The notes beneath the pieces are model-generated. The model worked only from the letters and a program-made list of their open reading frames with translations. It was not told the DNA's origin and did not search any database. The translations under genes and the position numbers were made by a program. Of a stretch of 46,768 nucleotides of DNA, positions 22,901 to 28,137 are shown one piece after another (the stretch's first letter is position 1; each line of letters starts with the position of its first letter). Where the stretch lies: the NCBI GenBank assembly GCA_902476355.1, contig CABSCS010000009.1, positions 1 through 46,768 of the forward strand, given 5' to 3'. The DNA comes from UMGS2069 sp900557585. Lineage in GTDB: Bacteria > Bacillota > Clostridia > Christensenellales > UBA1242.

Positions 22901-25900
22901 AAAATGAATGCTTGATCTTCTGTGAAAGTGAGAAGAGAAGAGAATGAAGGATATATCTTTGGATCTGATTGATCATTTGTAACAATATATTTTCCAAGAA
23001 CTGTAACATCAACGTTTCCAGAAAGTGTTTCTGCGCTTCTTATAAGCGCTGTTTTAAAGTCATAAACTGCCTGAGTTCTTTCATGCACATAAAGAAGTTT
23101 TCCGTCACCTGTCTTATAATTATAAACATTTGATGTTGTTGGATTATGTTTAAGTACAAGTTGCTCATTTGAACCTCTTCCAAGAATTGGATAATAGTTT
23201 TCTTCAACTTTTCCATCTTCATCATATTTTGCATACGAGTTGACAACATAGCACAAATGGTTTGTTGTTGTGGTTGTAACGCCCCTTATGCCATTGAAAG
23301 TTCTTTGTGTTGTATTTTTCGTTACAGTAACTTGGCCTCCATCAAAAAGTTCAGTTACTGTGATTCTGTCAAGATAGGAACCAGTTCCTTTTGTTTTGAA
23401 TGATATAGCGTTTGTATCATAAATATCGAAAAGGTCAACTTTTTGAACAGGGTTGCCATTTTCATCAACTTGTTCGCCATCGCTGTAATAAACATAGGTT
23501 GAACCAACAATTTTAAAATAGTTTGTGCCATCAAAATAAAGTTTGGTTTCAACAAATGAATTTGTTCCATCTGAAAGATACATTGAAATGGTTCTTCCAA
23601 TTTGGTTTGTTGTTGCCCTTGAAAGAATTCCATATTCTTTTCCATTATAAGAATATCTATTTGATGTTCCAATTTGAGTATAAGTTTCACCATCAAGAGT
23701 AAATGTGTTTTTAAAGTTTTTATTTGCAACATAGTGTGTTGGGTCATTATATCTCAAATTTGAAAGAGTATTGCCGGTTAAAGATTCATATCTAGTAAGT
23801 TTTAACTTATTGTTAATCTTGATTCCTTCTTCGTTGATAAAGAAGAAATCAGTGCTAATTCCAACTCCGCCAGTTTCGTCAACAACAGGAGTTCCTTCAA
23901 AACGATAATATTTACCGCCAGATTCATAATAAAACTCTGTAACAGTTTTTGTTTCGTTTGAGGTTTCATAATTTCTGATATATTGTCTGAAATGAAGTTC
24001 GGTTGGTTCGCCATTATATCCAATTGTAGGGAGATAATAATAGCAGTTTAAAATGATTTTAGAACCAAGCGCATTTCTATATGCAGAAGCCAATGCAGAT
24101 CTGCTTGAATAAATATCAGAACCAAGCATAATTTTCCCTGCATTTTTCAAATCATCAAAGTTGCTGATTTCACCAAAATAAAGTGTGTCTTCAACTTTGG
24201 TTGTTTTTGTGTCTCCGTCAGAAGATGTGATAACATCTTGACGACCGATTGGGGCGGTATAGTAATAGTTGTTTCCAACTTTTTTAACGTCATAGTAAAC
24301 ATAAACGTTTTGAGTGTTGCTGTCTACAGTGTGTTTCATTTCTGTGAGATATGCGTTTGCAATTGTTGAAACGCTATAAATATCACCAGAATTAGATTGT
24401 TTTACAAGTGTGTTACCTCTTGCATCTTTATATATTGGTTCAAGAGTGGATGAATCAACTTTTGCAGTGATATTTTTTTCTTCATAGTGAAGTTCTGCCC
24501 ATGTTATAGAATTTCCAACAACTTCTTTAATAAGATAGTCTGGGTTGCCATCGCCACTAACTTTTTCACTATTTTTATAGAAATATAATTTTGATGCCAC
24601 GCTTGATGCAAGTTGACCACCAATTTCTTTATGGTCGTAGATATAGTATTTGCTATCATATCTGATAAATTGGCTTGTAAGAGTTTCATCAACAGGGCCG
24701 GACACAGCGTTCTTTGTCACCAAATACATTGGGAAGGTCGCTGAAAGGGTGTTTGAACCACCAGTAATTTTGATTGGTTTGCCATTAAGGTCAACAGACT
24801 CGTTCTTCATTGTTGACGCGTTATATTTAAGGAAGGCAACATAAAGTTCAGAACCCGCTTTATAATATTCTTTTGAAACGTTGTTCAAGGTTTCAACATT
24901 ATATCCAGTAAGCGTTGCGTTTGATGGAAGAATAAGAGAAATGATAATATTTGTTGTGATATAGCCATTTTCATCTTCAAACGAACTTACACTTTTAATA
25001 ACTTCATATGAAATGTTTGTGTCTTTCAAAAGTTCCAAATAGGTTGATGGAACCGATTCGGTTTCATCATTTTTGGTGTCTTTCAAACGATAAAGGTTCA
25101 CAACAAGGTTGCTCTGTTCAGCATATTGAGTTCCAATGATACCAACGTCTTGACGGTCAGAATAGGTGTTGCTTGAAATCACTAAATCAAGACCTTTGAA
25201 TGTTGAACCAAAAGCCTCTTTGTCTTTCATTAAAGGAGAATGGAATGAATATGGTTTCTTTTCGCCATAAACATTGCTTGGATTGTCGGAAATGAGAGGT
25301 TGACCCTCTTTCGAGAAAATGATAAAGTCGTCTTTTTCAAGACCTTCTACCATGAAATATGAGCCCTCTGCAACAACTTTAATGCCGTTTGGGTGAGAAT
25401 GTGAGTCTGTAATTCCAAGTTCTGCGCTTGTGAATGTTGCTTGAACTCTGTCGCCAGGTTTCTCTGGTCTTGGAAGGGTAAGAAGTCTGCTTTGATAAAC
25501 TCCACCAATAAGATAGAAGAGGTTAATGTTAACTTCTGTCAAACTTTGGTCATGAGCGGTGAAGAAGTTGTCTCCTGCAAAGAACGAACCGCTTAGCATG
25601 AAGCCACGAACTTTTGCATAGTTTGCATAGAACTTATAGCCGTTCACAACATTGTGAGAAACAACAACAAGTTTGTCCGAGTTATATGTTGCGCCATCAA
25701 GTGATTCTCTTTCGGTTGGAGAATAGTTATAAACAACTTTGCTAAGCCCAGTAACAGTCACATCTGCTTTTTTATAATATGTGAAATTTTGAAGTTCGCT
25801 TTTAAGTGAAATAACTTGGAATCCTTGGTTTTTATTTTTTGTTTCAGAAGAGAGAACATCAAGCCCCGAATTGTAAACATTCGACATAGAAGGGAACTTG

Positions 25901-27042
25901 TTTGACCTTGCAACAGAATTTTCTGCTTTTGCATTTGCTGTCCAACTTTGGAAAGCATAGTTATAGTCAATTGCCTTTGTGCCGTCGGCTTTGGTGTATG
26001 GAGCCTTTCTTGAAACTTCAACTTTTCTTCCTTCTGGGAAATAGCCAGTTAAAGTTTTGATTGAGTTTTCTTTGAGATATTCATTGTAATAGGTTTTTTG
26101 ATATGCGAAATAATATTTGTCTGCGTCATATTCAAGACCTCCATAATCAAGAGTTGAAGAGTTTGGAGAATAAACCTCAAATGTCATTGCATAGGCTTCA
26201 AAAGCACATGTTGCACTGAAATTTGAAGATGCTCTTTCACCCTCGGCAAGAGACTTAACTTTCAAATATCTGTTCACAGCGCCAAATTCAAGTTGAGGGT
26301 TGAAACGAATGCAGAACTCGCCAGTAATTTCGTTTGTATAATAATCCATCATGCCTTTTGGGCAGTCGATAAATTCACCATCATTATTATTTTTTCCAGT
26401 TCTATATTTGAAAGTGAAAAGATTGTGATCAGGAGAAGCATCAATAAACAAGTTTCTTTTAACATCGTTATTGCGGAACATGTTCGCAATTTCTTCGTTT
26501 GTATATTGACGGAGATAATTCCTATTCACAGAAACTTGGAAAGTGAAATATTTGCCATCAACAACAACTTCAAAAGAAGGATAGGAAATGTTATATTTAT
26601 CCAAATCAATGCTCTTTGCATAAAGAACATCAGGACCATTTTTCCAACATTTCTTTTTAGCGTCCCATGTATCTGGTTTAATTGTTGAAATTAAAACAGT
26701 TTCATATGCTCGGTCACTATAAAAGTTCGAGAAAAGATATTCTTGGTCATAGCCAATGTCTTTGAGTTTGTCAGACGATGTGCCAGAATAATAATATTGA
26801 AGTGGCCAAGAAAAACTTCCTGAATTGTCATCAATAACACCATTTGAACTTGCAATAAAGTCAACAACCGGAGTCAAGACTTTCAAACGACCATTCGCAT
26901 CAAAATTTGATTCTTGGTTTGATGAATTGTTGGTAAACTTACATGCAGAAAAAGTAAGGATTGATGCAATGCCCACGAAAAGCATGAAAAGAAAACAAAT
27001 AAAAGATTTTGATTTTTTTGTTGATGATGCTGGATTATTCAT
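7969..27042 (-). CDS. Giant surface lipoprotein with InlB/Listeria-Bacteroides-type repeats
   Basis: One uninterrupted frame encodes about 6,357 residues. The start at base 27042 is chosen over an in-frame upstream codon at 27087: GGGAG (27049-27053, minus strand) precedes it, and it opens directly into a lipoprotein signal (SFICFLFMLFVGIASILTFSAC), with Cys as the likely lipidation site. No LPXTG or C-terminal membrane anchor is visible. The chain is a long series of beta-rich modules. Many contain a strand of the form YxFxGWY followed by a strand ending in Ala-x-(Tyr/Phe), typical of InlB B-repeats: examples are near residues 2143 (GYRFEGWY), 2856 (GYLFAGWY), 3970 (YMFVGWY), 4284 (YKFDGFY) and 4854 (YEFVGYY). 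The first 2,000 residues are Tyr/Asn-rich with recurring GxxYY strands. A six-cysteine cluster sits at 2042-2056. The last 450 residues differ and are unrecognised. An adhesin or surface-layer role is inference. Confidence 0.85.
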   Translation of the reverse strand: MNNPASSTKKSKSFICFLFMLFVGIASILTFSACKFTNNSSNQESNFDANGRLKVLTPVVDFIASSNGVIDDNSGSFSWPLQYYYSGTSSDKLKDIGYDQEYLFSNFYSDRAYETVLISTIKPDTWDAKKKCWKNGPDVLYAKSIDLDKYNISYPSFEVVVDGKYFTFQVSVNRNYLRQYTNEEIANMFRNNDVKRNLFIDASPDHNLFTFKYRTGKNNNDGEFIDCPKGMMDYYTNEITGEFCIRFNPQLEFGAVNRYLKVKSLAEGERASSNFSATCAFEAYAMTFEVYSPNSSTLDYGGLEYDADKYYFAYQKTYYNEYLKENSIKTLTGYFPEGRKVEVSRKAPYTKADGTKAIDYNYAFQSWTANAKAENSVARSNKFPSMSNVYNSGLDVLSSETKNKNQGFQVISLKSELQNFTYYKKADVTVTGLSKVVYNYSPTERESLDGATYNSDKLVVVSHNVVNGYKFYANYAKVRGFMLSGSFFAGDNFFTAHDQSLTEVNINLFYLIGGVYQSRLLTLPRPEKPGDRVQATFTSAELGITDSHSHPNGIKVVAEGSYFMVEGLEKDDFIIFSKEGQPLISDNPSNVYGEKKPYSFHSPLMKDKEAFGSTFKGLDLVISSNTYSDRQDVGIIGTQYAEQSNLVVNLYRLKDTKNDETESVPSTYLELLKDTNISYEVIKSVSSFEDENGYITTNIIISLILPSNATLTGYNVETLNNVSKEYYKAGSELYVAFLKYNASTMKNESVDLNGKPIKITGGSNTLSATFPMYLVTKNAVSGPVDETLTSQFIRYDSKYYIYDHKEIGGQLASSVASKLYFYKNSEKVSGDGNPDYLIKEVVGNSITWAELHYEEKNITAKVDSSTLEPIYKDARGNTLVKQSNSGDIYSVSTIANAYLTEMKHTVDSNTQNVYVYYDVKKVGNNYYYTAPIGRQDVITSSDGDTKTTKVEDTLYFGEISNFDDLKNAGKIMLGSDIYSSRSALASAYRNALGSKIILNCYYYLPTIGYNGEPTELHFRQYIRNYETSNETKTVTEFYYESGGKYYRFEGTPVVDETGGVGISTDFFFINEEGIKINNKLKLTRYESLTGNTLSNLRYNDPTHYVANKNFKNTFTLDGETYTQIGTSNRYSYNGKEYGILSRATTNQIGRTISMYLSDGTNSFVETKLYFDGTNYFKIVGSTYVYYSDGEQVDENGNPVQKVDLFDIYDTNAISFKTKGTGSYLDRITVTELFDGGQVTVTKNTTQRTFNGIRGVTTTTTNHLCYVVNSYAKYDEDGKVEENYYPILGRGSNEQLVLKHNPTTSNVYNYKTGDGKLLYVHERTQAVYDFKTALIRSAETLSGNVDVTVLGKYIVTNDQSDPKIYPSFSSLLTFTEDQAFILDRNANGEYNYYSMDYTVTKNAIEGFPGITLLAGLPYPNPVLSFQVRHKAYETPIINIALDVNNSYYVEVVGSNILSDESNLVRDFTTYAFRDTLENLTQNDYLDKTYWILDRTNFNPVYAFVEADSDDYDIKIGGVCYNYYIYTPETNENGDIVRVPSELTIQNIGLNDNEDVIYASTIKGANGKYYKPLYMLQTGSTGSKQMRKITTDDVLLWKTSSTEISGAPTYDIHSYTQGKDGIIYFNSGSSNDENIICNGLNGISAGATKSSNGFFNYDDVMISGVTYAYRTLASQVNNSSNMSGYQFDKMINILNAFNSKDAYFLTGKESAVLVASPIVKLNDDAGNTYIYRFREWKIYSRYNSEVLYYNRGVTESLEDRYNAILRFTSEEAGYFVMFPVYERVFNIDTGTAVIDGAINQGGGVNVAYNNGDELDVKNSYDDKLYFVNYYKTEYQGKEGYFYGSLQGYPFLYFTGEFIGGDTTKPVFSRLDNVYVSEYDGVLAFKRSRYVSGKVPLFFQIDSGKVNFMNLITSFEEGKPGLVLLSNENGQYSYFGFGNRKSYENDKGFYLDKDRSGDLQFLDIINVSFSATFFYDEINQSASTSSVPLHYDSVTRIFTSLDIDKFDKGNKNFKATLLQYNMKYNSILFENDTIFKLFGETLYKCECTDSCGCGKNCLCNTYSTSVTLSTLLQDGDKVASSTYNIFTVIKRVDNPLVNELYVSRLGSLSAGELVKDENGNLYSTQQFKTAYIDRDSHVELQAVPQSGYRFEGWYKCVYDKEGGFWYTTDEKVTNSGDIYSDEILQAVYNEDTKHYYYVTSFYSTYKYKYYEGDEEKVKEVTIYYYDSDKKEEAVVPTRMLDKVRGYFINTGTNSAPNYVQVYPKGVNIGAFEYYYEANFINRVDLSRYDVEERTYLSSIRQEDIEDAGYTETWYFLSNAVIFFNPNNNRYYRSRESGNVVVEGNKLIIKTLHSNIRYVAKFIETYNEYIFAEDEESSGIKIQAVYYSNSDTKTDADGYPIIRTDVDGVNHTAGKSTEIKYDYIAGSMDRNLFPLYEEKKNKTTLLSDNMAVGKYQDENGNKTYQPFRNLINGVWGAVGDTYRVNEEDPIIDGKLNLKSMYFDVDTTVHIVVRVKSDFELSIHSLGVNSRYTLVPIFSPTQSFIEENQKANSEDKIDYLYYIFKLTYNRDPNNRYSSYIVHPNRGENMAYDALVGNYITFYKQYFNFYDNNGNIINYTVNNATGKIRLSTYYLSQICTEATIVSEVAGKEYDNIEKALYDLCLKMKKPGTVYCESVYLKANVEGFETGKYSKLEDIFSILKQILKQSGKSAPYIIRSGQRNFINLSTIPIFNYTIQALLIDSEGDQIKYDEKTNKIILPSLKLDLDNCPLALANALYTTGGINGKTYLGTGTTIDISGDPFIYKRYDDGNVSITTMPFDSRHTEIEYALGEGGKPNPTLFQDLTFVQNSIILFEGIQKAPSGYLFAGWYEQKYDRDNDTWSELVFMSNDEQAPYVSLATADTVVVAIYKRAVEVTFEYDNREMAYEMSNGLVDSTGNKLTIVDNPSGGIVTLSGKFFFDAKIEAILSPAGGYRFNGINYTATAYDRDANGEILKDDDNNVLSHLVAEGNSLGKYFKFSNYIGNGEFTECEADDDGNTYTTAILNSILKVEFNLNTAIRSSSDDHAVVCDKLVLRMATKKLTLVYFSVENFMAVMEGKGKYALNTGYNFALIRKSSGALIEEVLFQTISTYGASINYTEQWTIGKDSTNADIMYDLSSDLSVYGYFDNDLVDSLVLVTMKDEASTNTIREWYLNGNMSQDKYTAYYPELSSNYTIKTSGIDAFYKFDIEFEYAGSAELETFNGKEYFALARDNAVYYAKAIIDTGNLVTNISHRTVENIHDISNANSSTVPTGATVNTLLSFNGRLQNADGAGSTLENDAIAADLERTYVFETGSTINLKAYSSFIIVDGKLYVFVGWFYKSSESDSTVYLISYNSSIYGKTPKGYFEAIYVRANAVNYKVTPNMENADITFESVQQIDEIRFSNQHTESSQRTKNVAIYNEAYGVSYATNAFATSENSVKYILVGADLRFTVTPIIEHMIESCVVVGKLQGNLNVTASDNPDFTNAKDYVVSAIEANDYVEITAQVQKGYIIKIKQTIYSSFDMSTDGKDLTDPDDSTYSYVHTTLRDSAMTSYDTLNEIVVPINTTVEFRNTTDKYYFIGYFINGEIVSKVDEKYLETYSQKITGNLIIEARYTYYNYVAVTDILSSSNSRISGSFEYTLSYINPRTNLLVKHKNVREVYAVPAGIVADLKLDTKWNSNPFKFVGFKLLNTYGYKISTLSTEEETKVSLTLDKRYAYNNASSSVKLDGVTGVQFVYIGAVYETATTLTIKRNITLGVGKLYETDGAGKNMTVEQLNGMFNIFVEYTDTSGVSQRISMPSNLSSLNSLSGIEIKKGTSFNIVPVLDPAIKHRYMVYDFEFKDSGISKKHLVTVNDDGTYTVEGNSTFTSLEFTVYFRPCKIVTLVKEILDEESDDPNVVVDYSYTDSNRQTATGSISDTSLVYLNVNESDTSINLSASVSNSDYYMFVGWYIDGEYAGKNLSTTITNASVITAKFVRIVSIEKVKRTLTSISGNETDITNNSAYGNIYITGNFVEGNDYSVETKTLNEVKNGAKIVAGTKLSLYTERNDGLHFLRFMILKGNTYDYYSLDNNNADKESDGYSAVTTEITTDISISVDFENEYDITYHISTINSELAIGDGLTLLNNEATNKVTAHAYYNSAKDNVVFYATLLDNYALRSITINGYSVEFVQDGDKYTCPIPASQVGKNLVVKLNVYEYTTVRVYVSLGGTKPVNPTGLLVSINGTNMEPGYSSGYVQNTQIYAYDALNIGVRVQSYTYGSTTYKFDGFYLYDGSSLSTSVSPIAFATSFRIYANKSISIVAKFEPSKMPVTVTTKYLNDNGSTNFQGWYARVNDTSSAFGYRDILVSKSYYDKNSLNGKFSIITAKYSTYETETVGSLSGVTSSGHAEIYTNSSSLSAISTTVSRSDTSSFVANNLVSGNSRYSINYIADKGYSVTTDGAVSQKHFLVEVITKLNRVDSNRISANSTDLVQIVEENKTVNVKITIPSSSSSELDYSILPNNIEKTPIKGTLKTGTLTFTVTVPVGSAIYLSYRLAKFEKFINYSVKTNSATTYYSTAQLAYRIPQNATSIEIVANFAKAYTSTIYENDNSKGSASLEIIADGAQEVLYVDANDGYSVSAIYVAEISENGTIGSFVDVLNNATNLANYLGTVNAVVLGSTADSFGDKYITSVEYTFAPIKHIAFKIEYKKITTVEYKFVKDYNVTETYKKYYTEDQTPLTLSEIERLNLPAKSTDSKYAFANYTYNSEIITDTTKIDLVDNNIIIFVNFNRGYNLQVRVNLVKDGGADYATPSNGITVTLDDGLNTLVATDQISNVFAYLLINAISVKTVDANNYYEFVGYYSSKYQSSSTLLSTIATYSFGAKDIASLSSEEIDGETVLIIYATLKERIQTLTVEKDYEMDNFNLYHDGTKLDTKTTNQIVSSGANGNIAYRVDDNGNYVLTYPYSILSSDLKFEIKQEGFNEITDDPMILNNLVSTSVFYEKQIGDSFYRFDNFYNENDFAVGTKYSASYTINFKDYRIGGKIVAKLVKLNQIEFIYDISDENIIIKIQLLNVVGGTANYIDVASSNGKATVGEAILTYRAEERTALRVFVDFKDYIGEKQFSSILVSDKDEDMLSKILSSADQIATISWATKLSNYTAVSKYMNAENPFNGYISANKTSAFNFTPTSNMSFVADFIGGFIDFDRSYISSAFYTLGSESGAYSRLDSASTINGKGFQFRADTVGTRKYTYVYDSRQEHSTNTSYIDQSNENKTLTVGKTSVVSAGQLNFHSIFIPYAFVELDAQIVLKSQNGVGYIAFDNFASSTNGRKPLQMNDQTTSREQLNSKAIDAKKGVEFSAPAIEGFIFKGFAIVSVAYSSAYDIMQLSGENGIVGAETLNIIGYDHYTVEMIGNQKTITRFFSKKIAVSGQTRVIAIYEPRVYIIKVNTYKYYEDNELGDTDENRMFEDQTALDNKEYSPIDAATIKGSLLVQHDQSIKITSINYQFIQFAGISTTSALDSKNIRFAYDTGAGTNILDIDDVLKDNSKYYTNLSDYKKYLHEKEIDSTKDTGKNMFVGKLNSKIVVPGQIKQDDGEEVFVTSASRNNFYALHVTQDFTVNFFYTALSYNLLIDLAETESTYVYGALAGGNGKGNSSTYLAYSEEVRSTAGWKNPSAGTYIYEVDYGTNNKNSGNNSYKITIDDKDPFVYVANDSNGVDLKYPTKISERLIMLTDVENDITKKYLFYKKNSAGETNKPGVEVKIAKCEGNSVKGETIVLDAVTGLVSANNSLRKYGLDHNMPDFDSNGRPTLRNIYNYIQFSGGTPTLKKNLFTIIINGETKQIIDSQSVSSKNISIDLLNSTIQIKYKIIATENGFPEVTVVQKDSTNSDCSLPSTISKAELKNTTITKNKQTAGEANEGKTSLVGFNLALFEDDSIFEDGNFVLGNIDVKLRMLWQTMSKPVDVSVAINEGNGTQLTGQVGNGLNNKPISDTSENECGSTGNGYLKGNHNSEIMSYQIFIVKNGYMYVNYLQEIIDKTKDTDKGAAAFAAYVYYKIFGQPVGNVNEYGKIMATDDLYVEGAGTVSGQKLGNGATGHILDTLDTMFLLSLLDLYTDFKIYTSADNIDKMTDDEKTQYFVKYIDNVLEYRVVDAYELYSNNVDGNFFNNCMNTNDLVITQCFLEEHQSKQVNHYGGWLGWLWTADKGYSYYRAASAEYTVSKDNGSFASDYTNDLTLVDGKTNTKIKDPSFGQNIVSIFNSAKGKAGTYNRFITIGFAPSDDEFSRNESISAKTRIYTDAGKRVLTSLYDYQPVPIVNVVFDVFMSLLTSANPIGALVMVVDNILCIFQEDRRGIQDMFMNMF
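20875..20919 (-). other. Six-cysteine cluster inside the giant lipoprotein
   Basis: Residues 2042-2056 read CECTDSCGCGKNCLC, six cysteines in fifteen residues (C2042, C2044, C2048, C2050, C2054, C2056). Cysteine is sparse elsewhere in the protein. Such spacing suits metal binding or a disulphide knot at a boundary between modules; it is not a motif I can name. Confidence 0.6.
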
Positions 27043-27111
27043 TGAAAACTCCCATACGCTATATTTAGTTTGTCTAATCGCGCGCAAATATTATTTATAA
27101 TATTTAAACAC

Positions 27112-27139
27112 ATTTTATCATATCTTGTCGATATTGCAA
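27112..27139 (-). promoter_or_regulatory. Candidate promoter of the giant lipoprotein operon
   Basis: On the minus strand TTGCAA (27134-27139) is followed after 16 bases by TAAAAT (27112-27117), preceded by TG one base away, giving an extended -10. The start site would lie about 60 bases before the start codon at 27042. AT-rich surroundings raise the chance of coincidence. Confidence 0.45.
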
Positions 27140-27190
27140 AACAAAAAAGCACACTTTTAAAAATTTCTAAAAAAATTATAAAAAAACAGA

Positions 27191-27214
27191 ATGTGGTCAG
27201 GGTGGTGACCACAT
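27191..27214 (+). promoter_or_regulatory. 9-bp perfect dyad between divergent genes
   Basis: ATGTGGTCA (27191-27199) and TGACCACAT (27206-27214) form a perfect inverted repeat with a 6-base GGGTGG spacer. An alternative overlapping palindrome, GTGGTGACCAC, lies at 27202-27212. No gene ends nearby, so a simple terminator role is unlikely although short T-rich runs flank it; an operator shared by the giant lipoprotein operon and the virion regulator is plausible. The gap 27043-27365 holds this dyad, the promoter above and the direct repeats below, and no gene. Confidence 0.45.
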
Positions 27215-27277
27215 TTTTATTATAAAACAATATCAAACATATGTTCGAATAAATTTTTTAAATTTTTTATCAAAACA

Positions 27278-27294
27278 GCGTCACTCCTGCGTCA
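27278..27294 (+). repeat. Phased GCGTCA direct repeats upstream of the virion regulator
   Basis: GCGTCA occurs at 27278-27283 and 27289-27294, exactly 11 bases apart, about one helical turn. The longer string CGTCACTC recurs after the terminase gene at 30822-30829. These may be activator or repressor sites; coincidence is possible with six-base units. Confidence 0.3.
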
Positions 27295-27365
27295 TAACAA
27301 TCAAACATGTGTTGTAAAATGACACTGTCTTTGCAAAGCAGTAAAAATATTTCGAGGAAAAACAA

Positions 27366-28058
27366 ATGAATAACACAAGCACAAACAAAATTGAAAACAA
27401 CTGTGACTTATCTATCCCAAACCAATTTAACTGCACAATCAATAAAAATTATAAAAATGAACACACGACATTTGACAAATCGTGTCGAAATGTGTCAAAA
27501 CTATCTGCAGAAAACATGTGGGAAGAAGCACAGAAAACCAAACTTAATATCTATGTCAAAACACTTCTAGAAGCATATAGAACACTTCCAAACGTTATCA
27601 AAATTCTTGACCAAATCATAGAGTCAAGAGCATCAAACGCAATGCTTTCAAGTGGACTTTTTTCAAGCACCTATGACGAGATTGAAAAGGTGATTGAACT
27701 TGGCGAAAGAAAAGACAAACTTTTGAACCTTTATGTCATCACCGACAACATGATAAAAATGCTTTCAGAAAAGCAACGAAAATTTGTCATTATGAAGTTC
27801 ATCAAAAAGCGCAACATCGACACCATTGCGGAAGAACTCAACATCAATAAAAGAAACGTTTACAGAACAGCAAACAACATTATCAAAACTCTTTGCATTA
27901 AACTTCTTGAAAAACGTTGGGATTCAAAATTTATTGCTTTCCAAATCGGAGAAAATGAACAATGGCTTGAAACTATCTTTCAAAATAAACTTCGCGAAGA
28001 AGAAGCAAACCAAAAGCGACAAGCAAACGCAAGAAAAAACGCAAAATCAACAAAATAA
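27366..28058 (+). CDS. Phage late-type transcriptional regulator with sigma-region-4-like helix-turn-helix
   Basis: The protein has 230 residues. The start is ATG with GAGGAAAA eight bases upstream. The first 45 residues are polar and probably flexible. Residues 50-135 are helical. The segment MLSEKQRKFVIMKF followed by IDTIAEELNINKRNVYRTA (about 132-170) is a sigma-70 region-4-type helix-turn-helix, the arrangement seen in RinA/ArpU-like activators that switch on phage packaging genes. The C-terminus is basic and Gln/Asn-rich. It is the first gene of the virion cluster and is divergent from the giant lipoprotein operon, so it probably controls the terminase operon 1.3 kb downstream. Specific membership in the RinA or ArpU family cannot be settled by eye. 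Confidence 0.7.
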   Translation: MNNTSTNKIENNCDLSIPNQFNCTINKNYKNEHTTFDKSCRNVSKLSAENMWEEAQKTKLNIYVKTLLEAYRTLPNVIKILDQIIESRASNAMLSSGLFSSTYDEIEKVIELGERKDKLLNLYVITDNMIKMLSEKQRKFVIMKFIKKRNIDTIAEELNINKRNVYRTANNIIKTLCIKLLEKRWDSKFIAFQIGENEQWLETIFQNKLREEEANQKRQANARKNAKSTK

Positions 28059-28137
28059 CTCGTCAATTTAAACGCAAAATATCATTTTTTGCAGTTTTTA
28101 CATTTTTAAAAACACGGAAAAAATATTCATAAAAAAT

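Noticed and set aside
7969..27042. Many opposite-strand and shifted-frame open frames of 60-160 codons across the giant gene
   Set aside because: They are shadows of one long repetitive frame, with no ribosome-binding sites and no recognisable products.
27043..27087. Earlier start codon for the giant lipoprotein
   Set aside because: It lacks a ribosome-binding site and would place fifteen polar residues before a normal lipoprotein signal; GGGAG directly precedes the codon at 27042.
27191..27214. Rho-independent terminator
   Set aside because: Neither neighbouring gene ends here; both point away from it, and the flanking T-runs are short or interrupted. An operator is more plausible.
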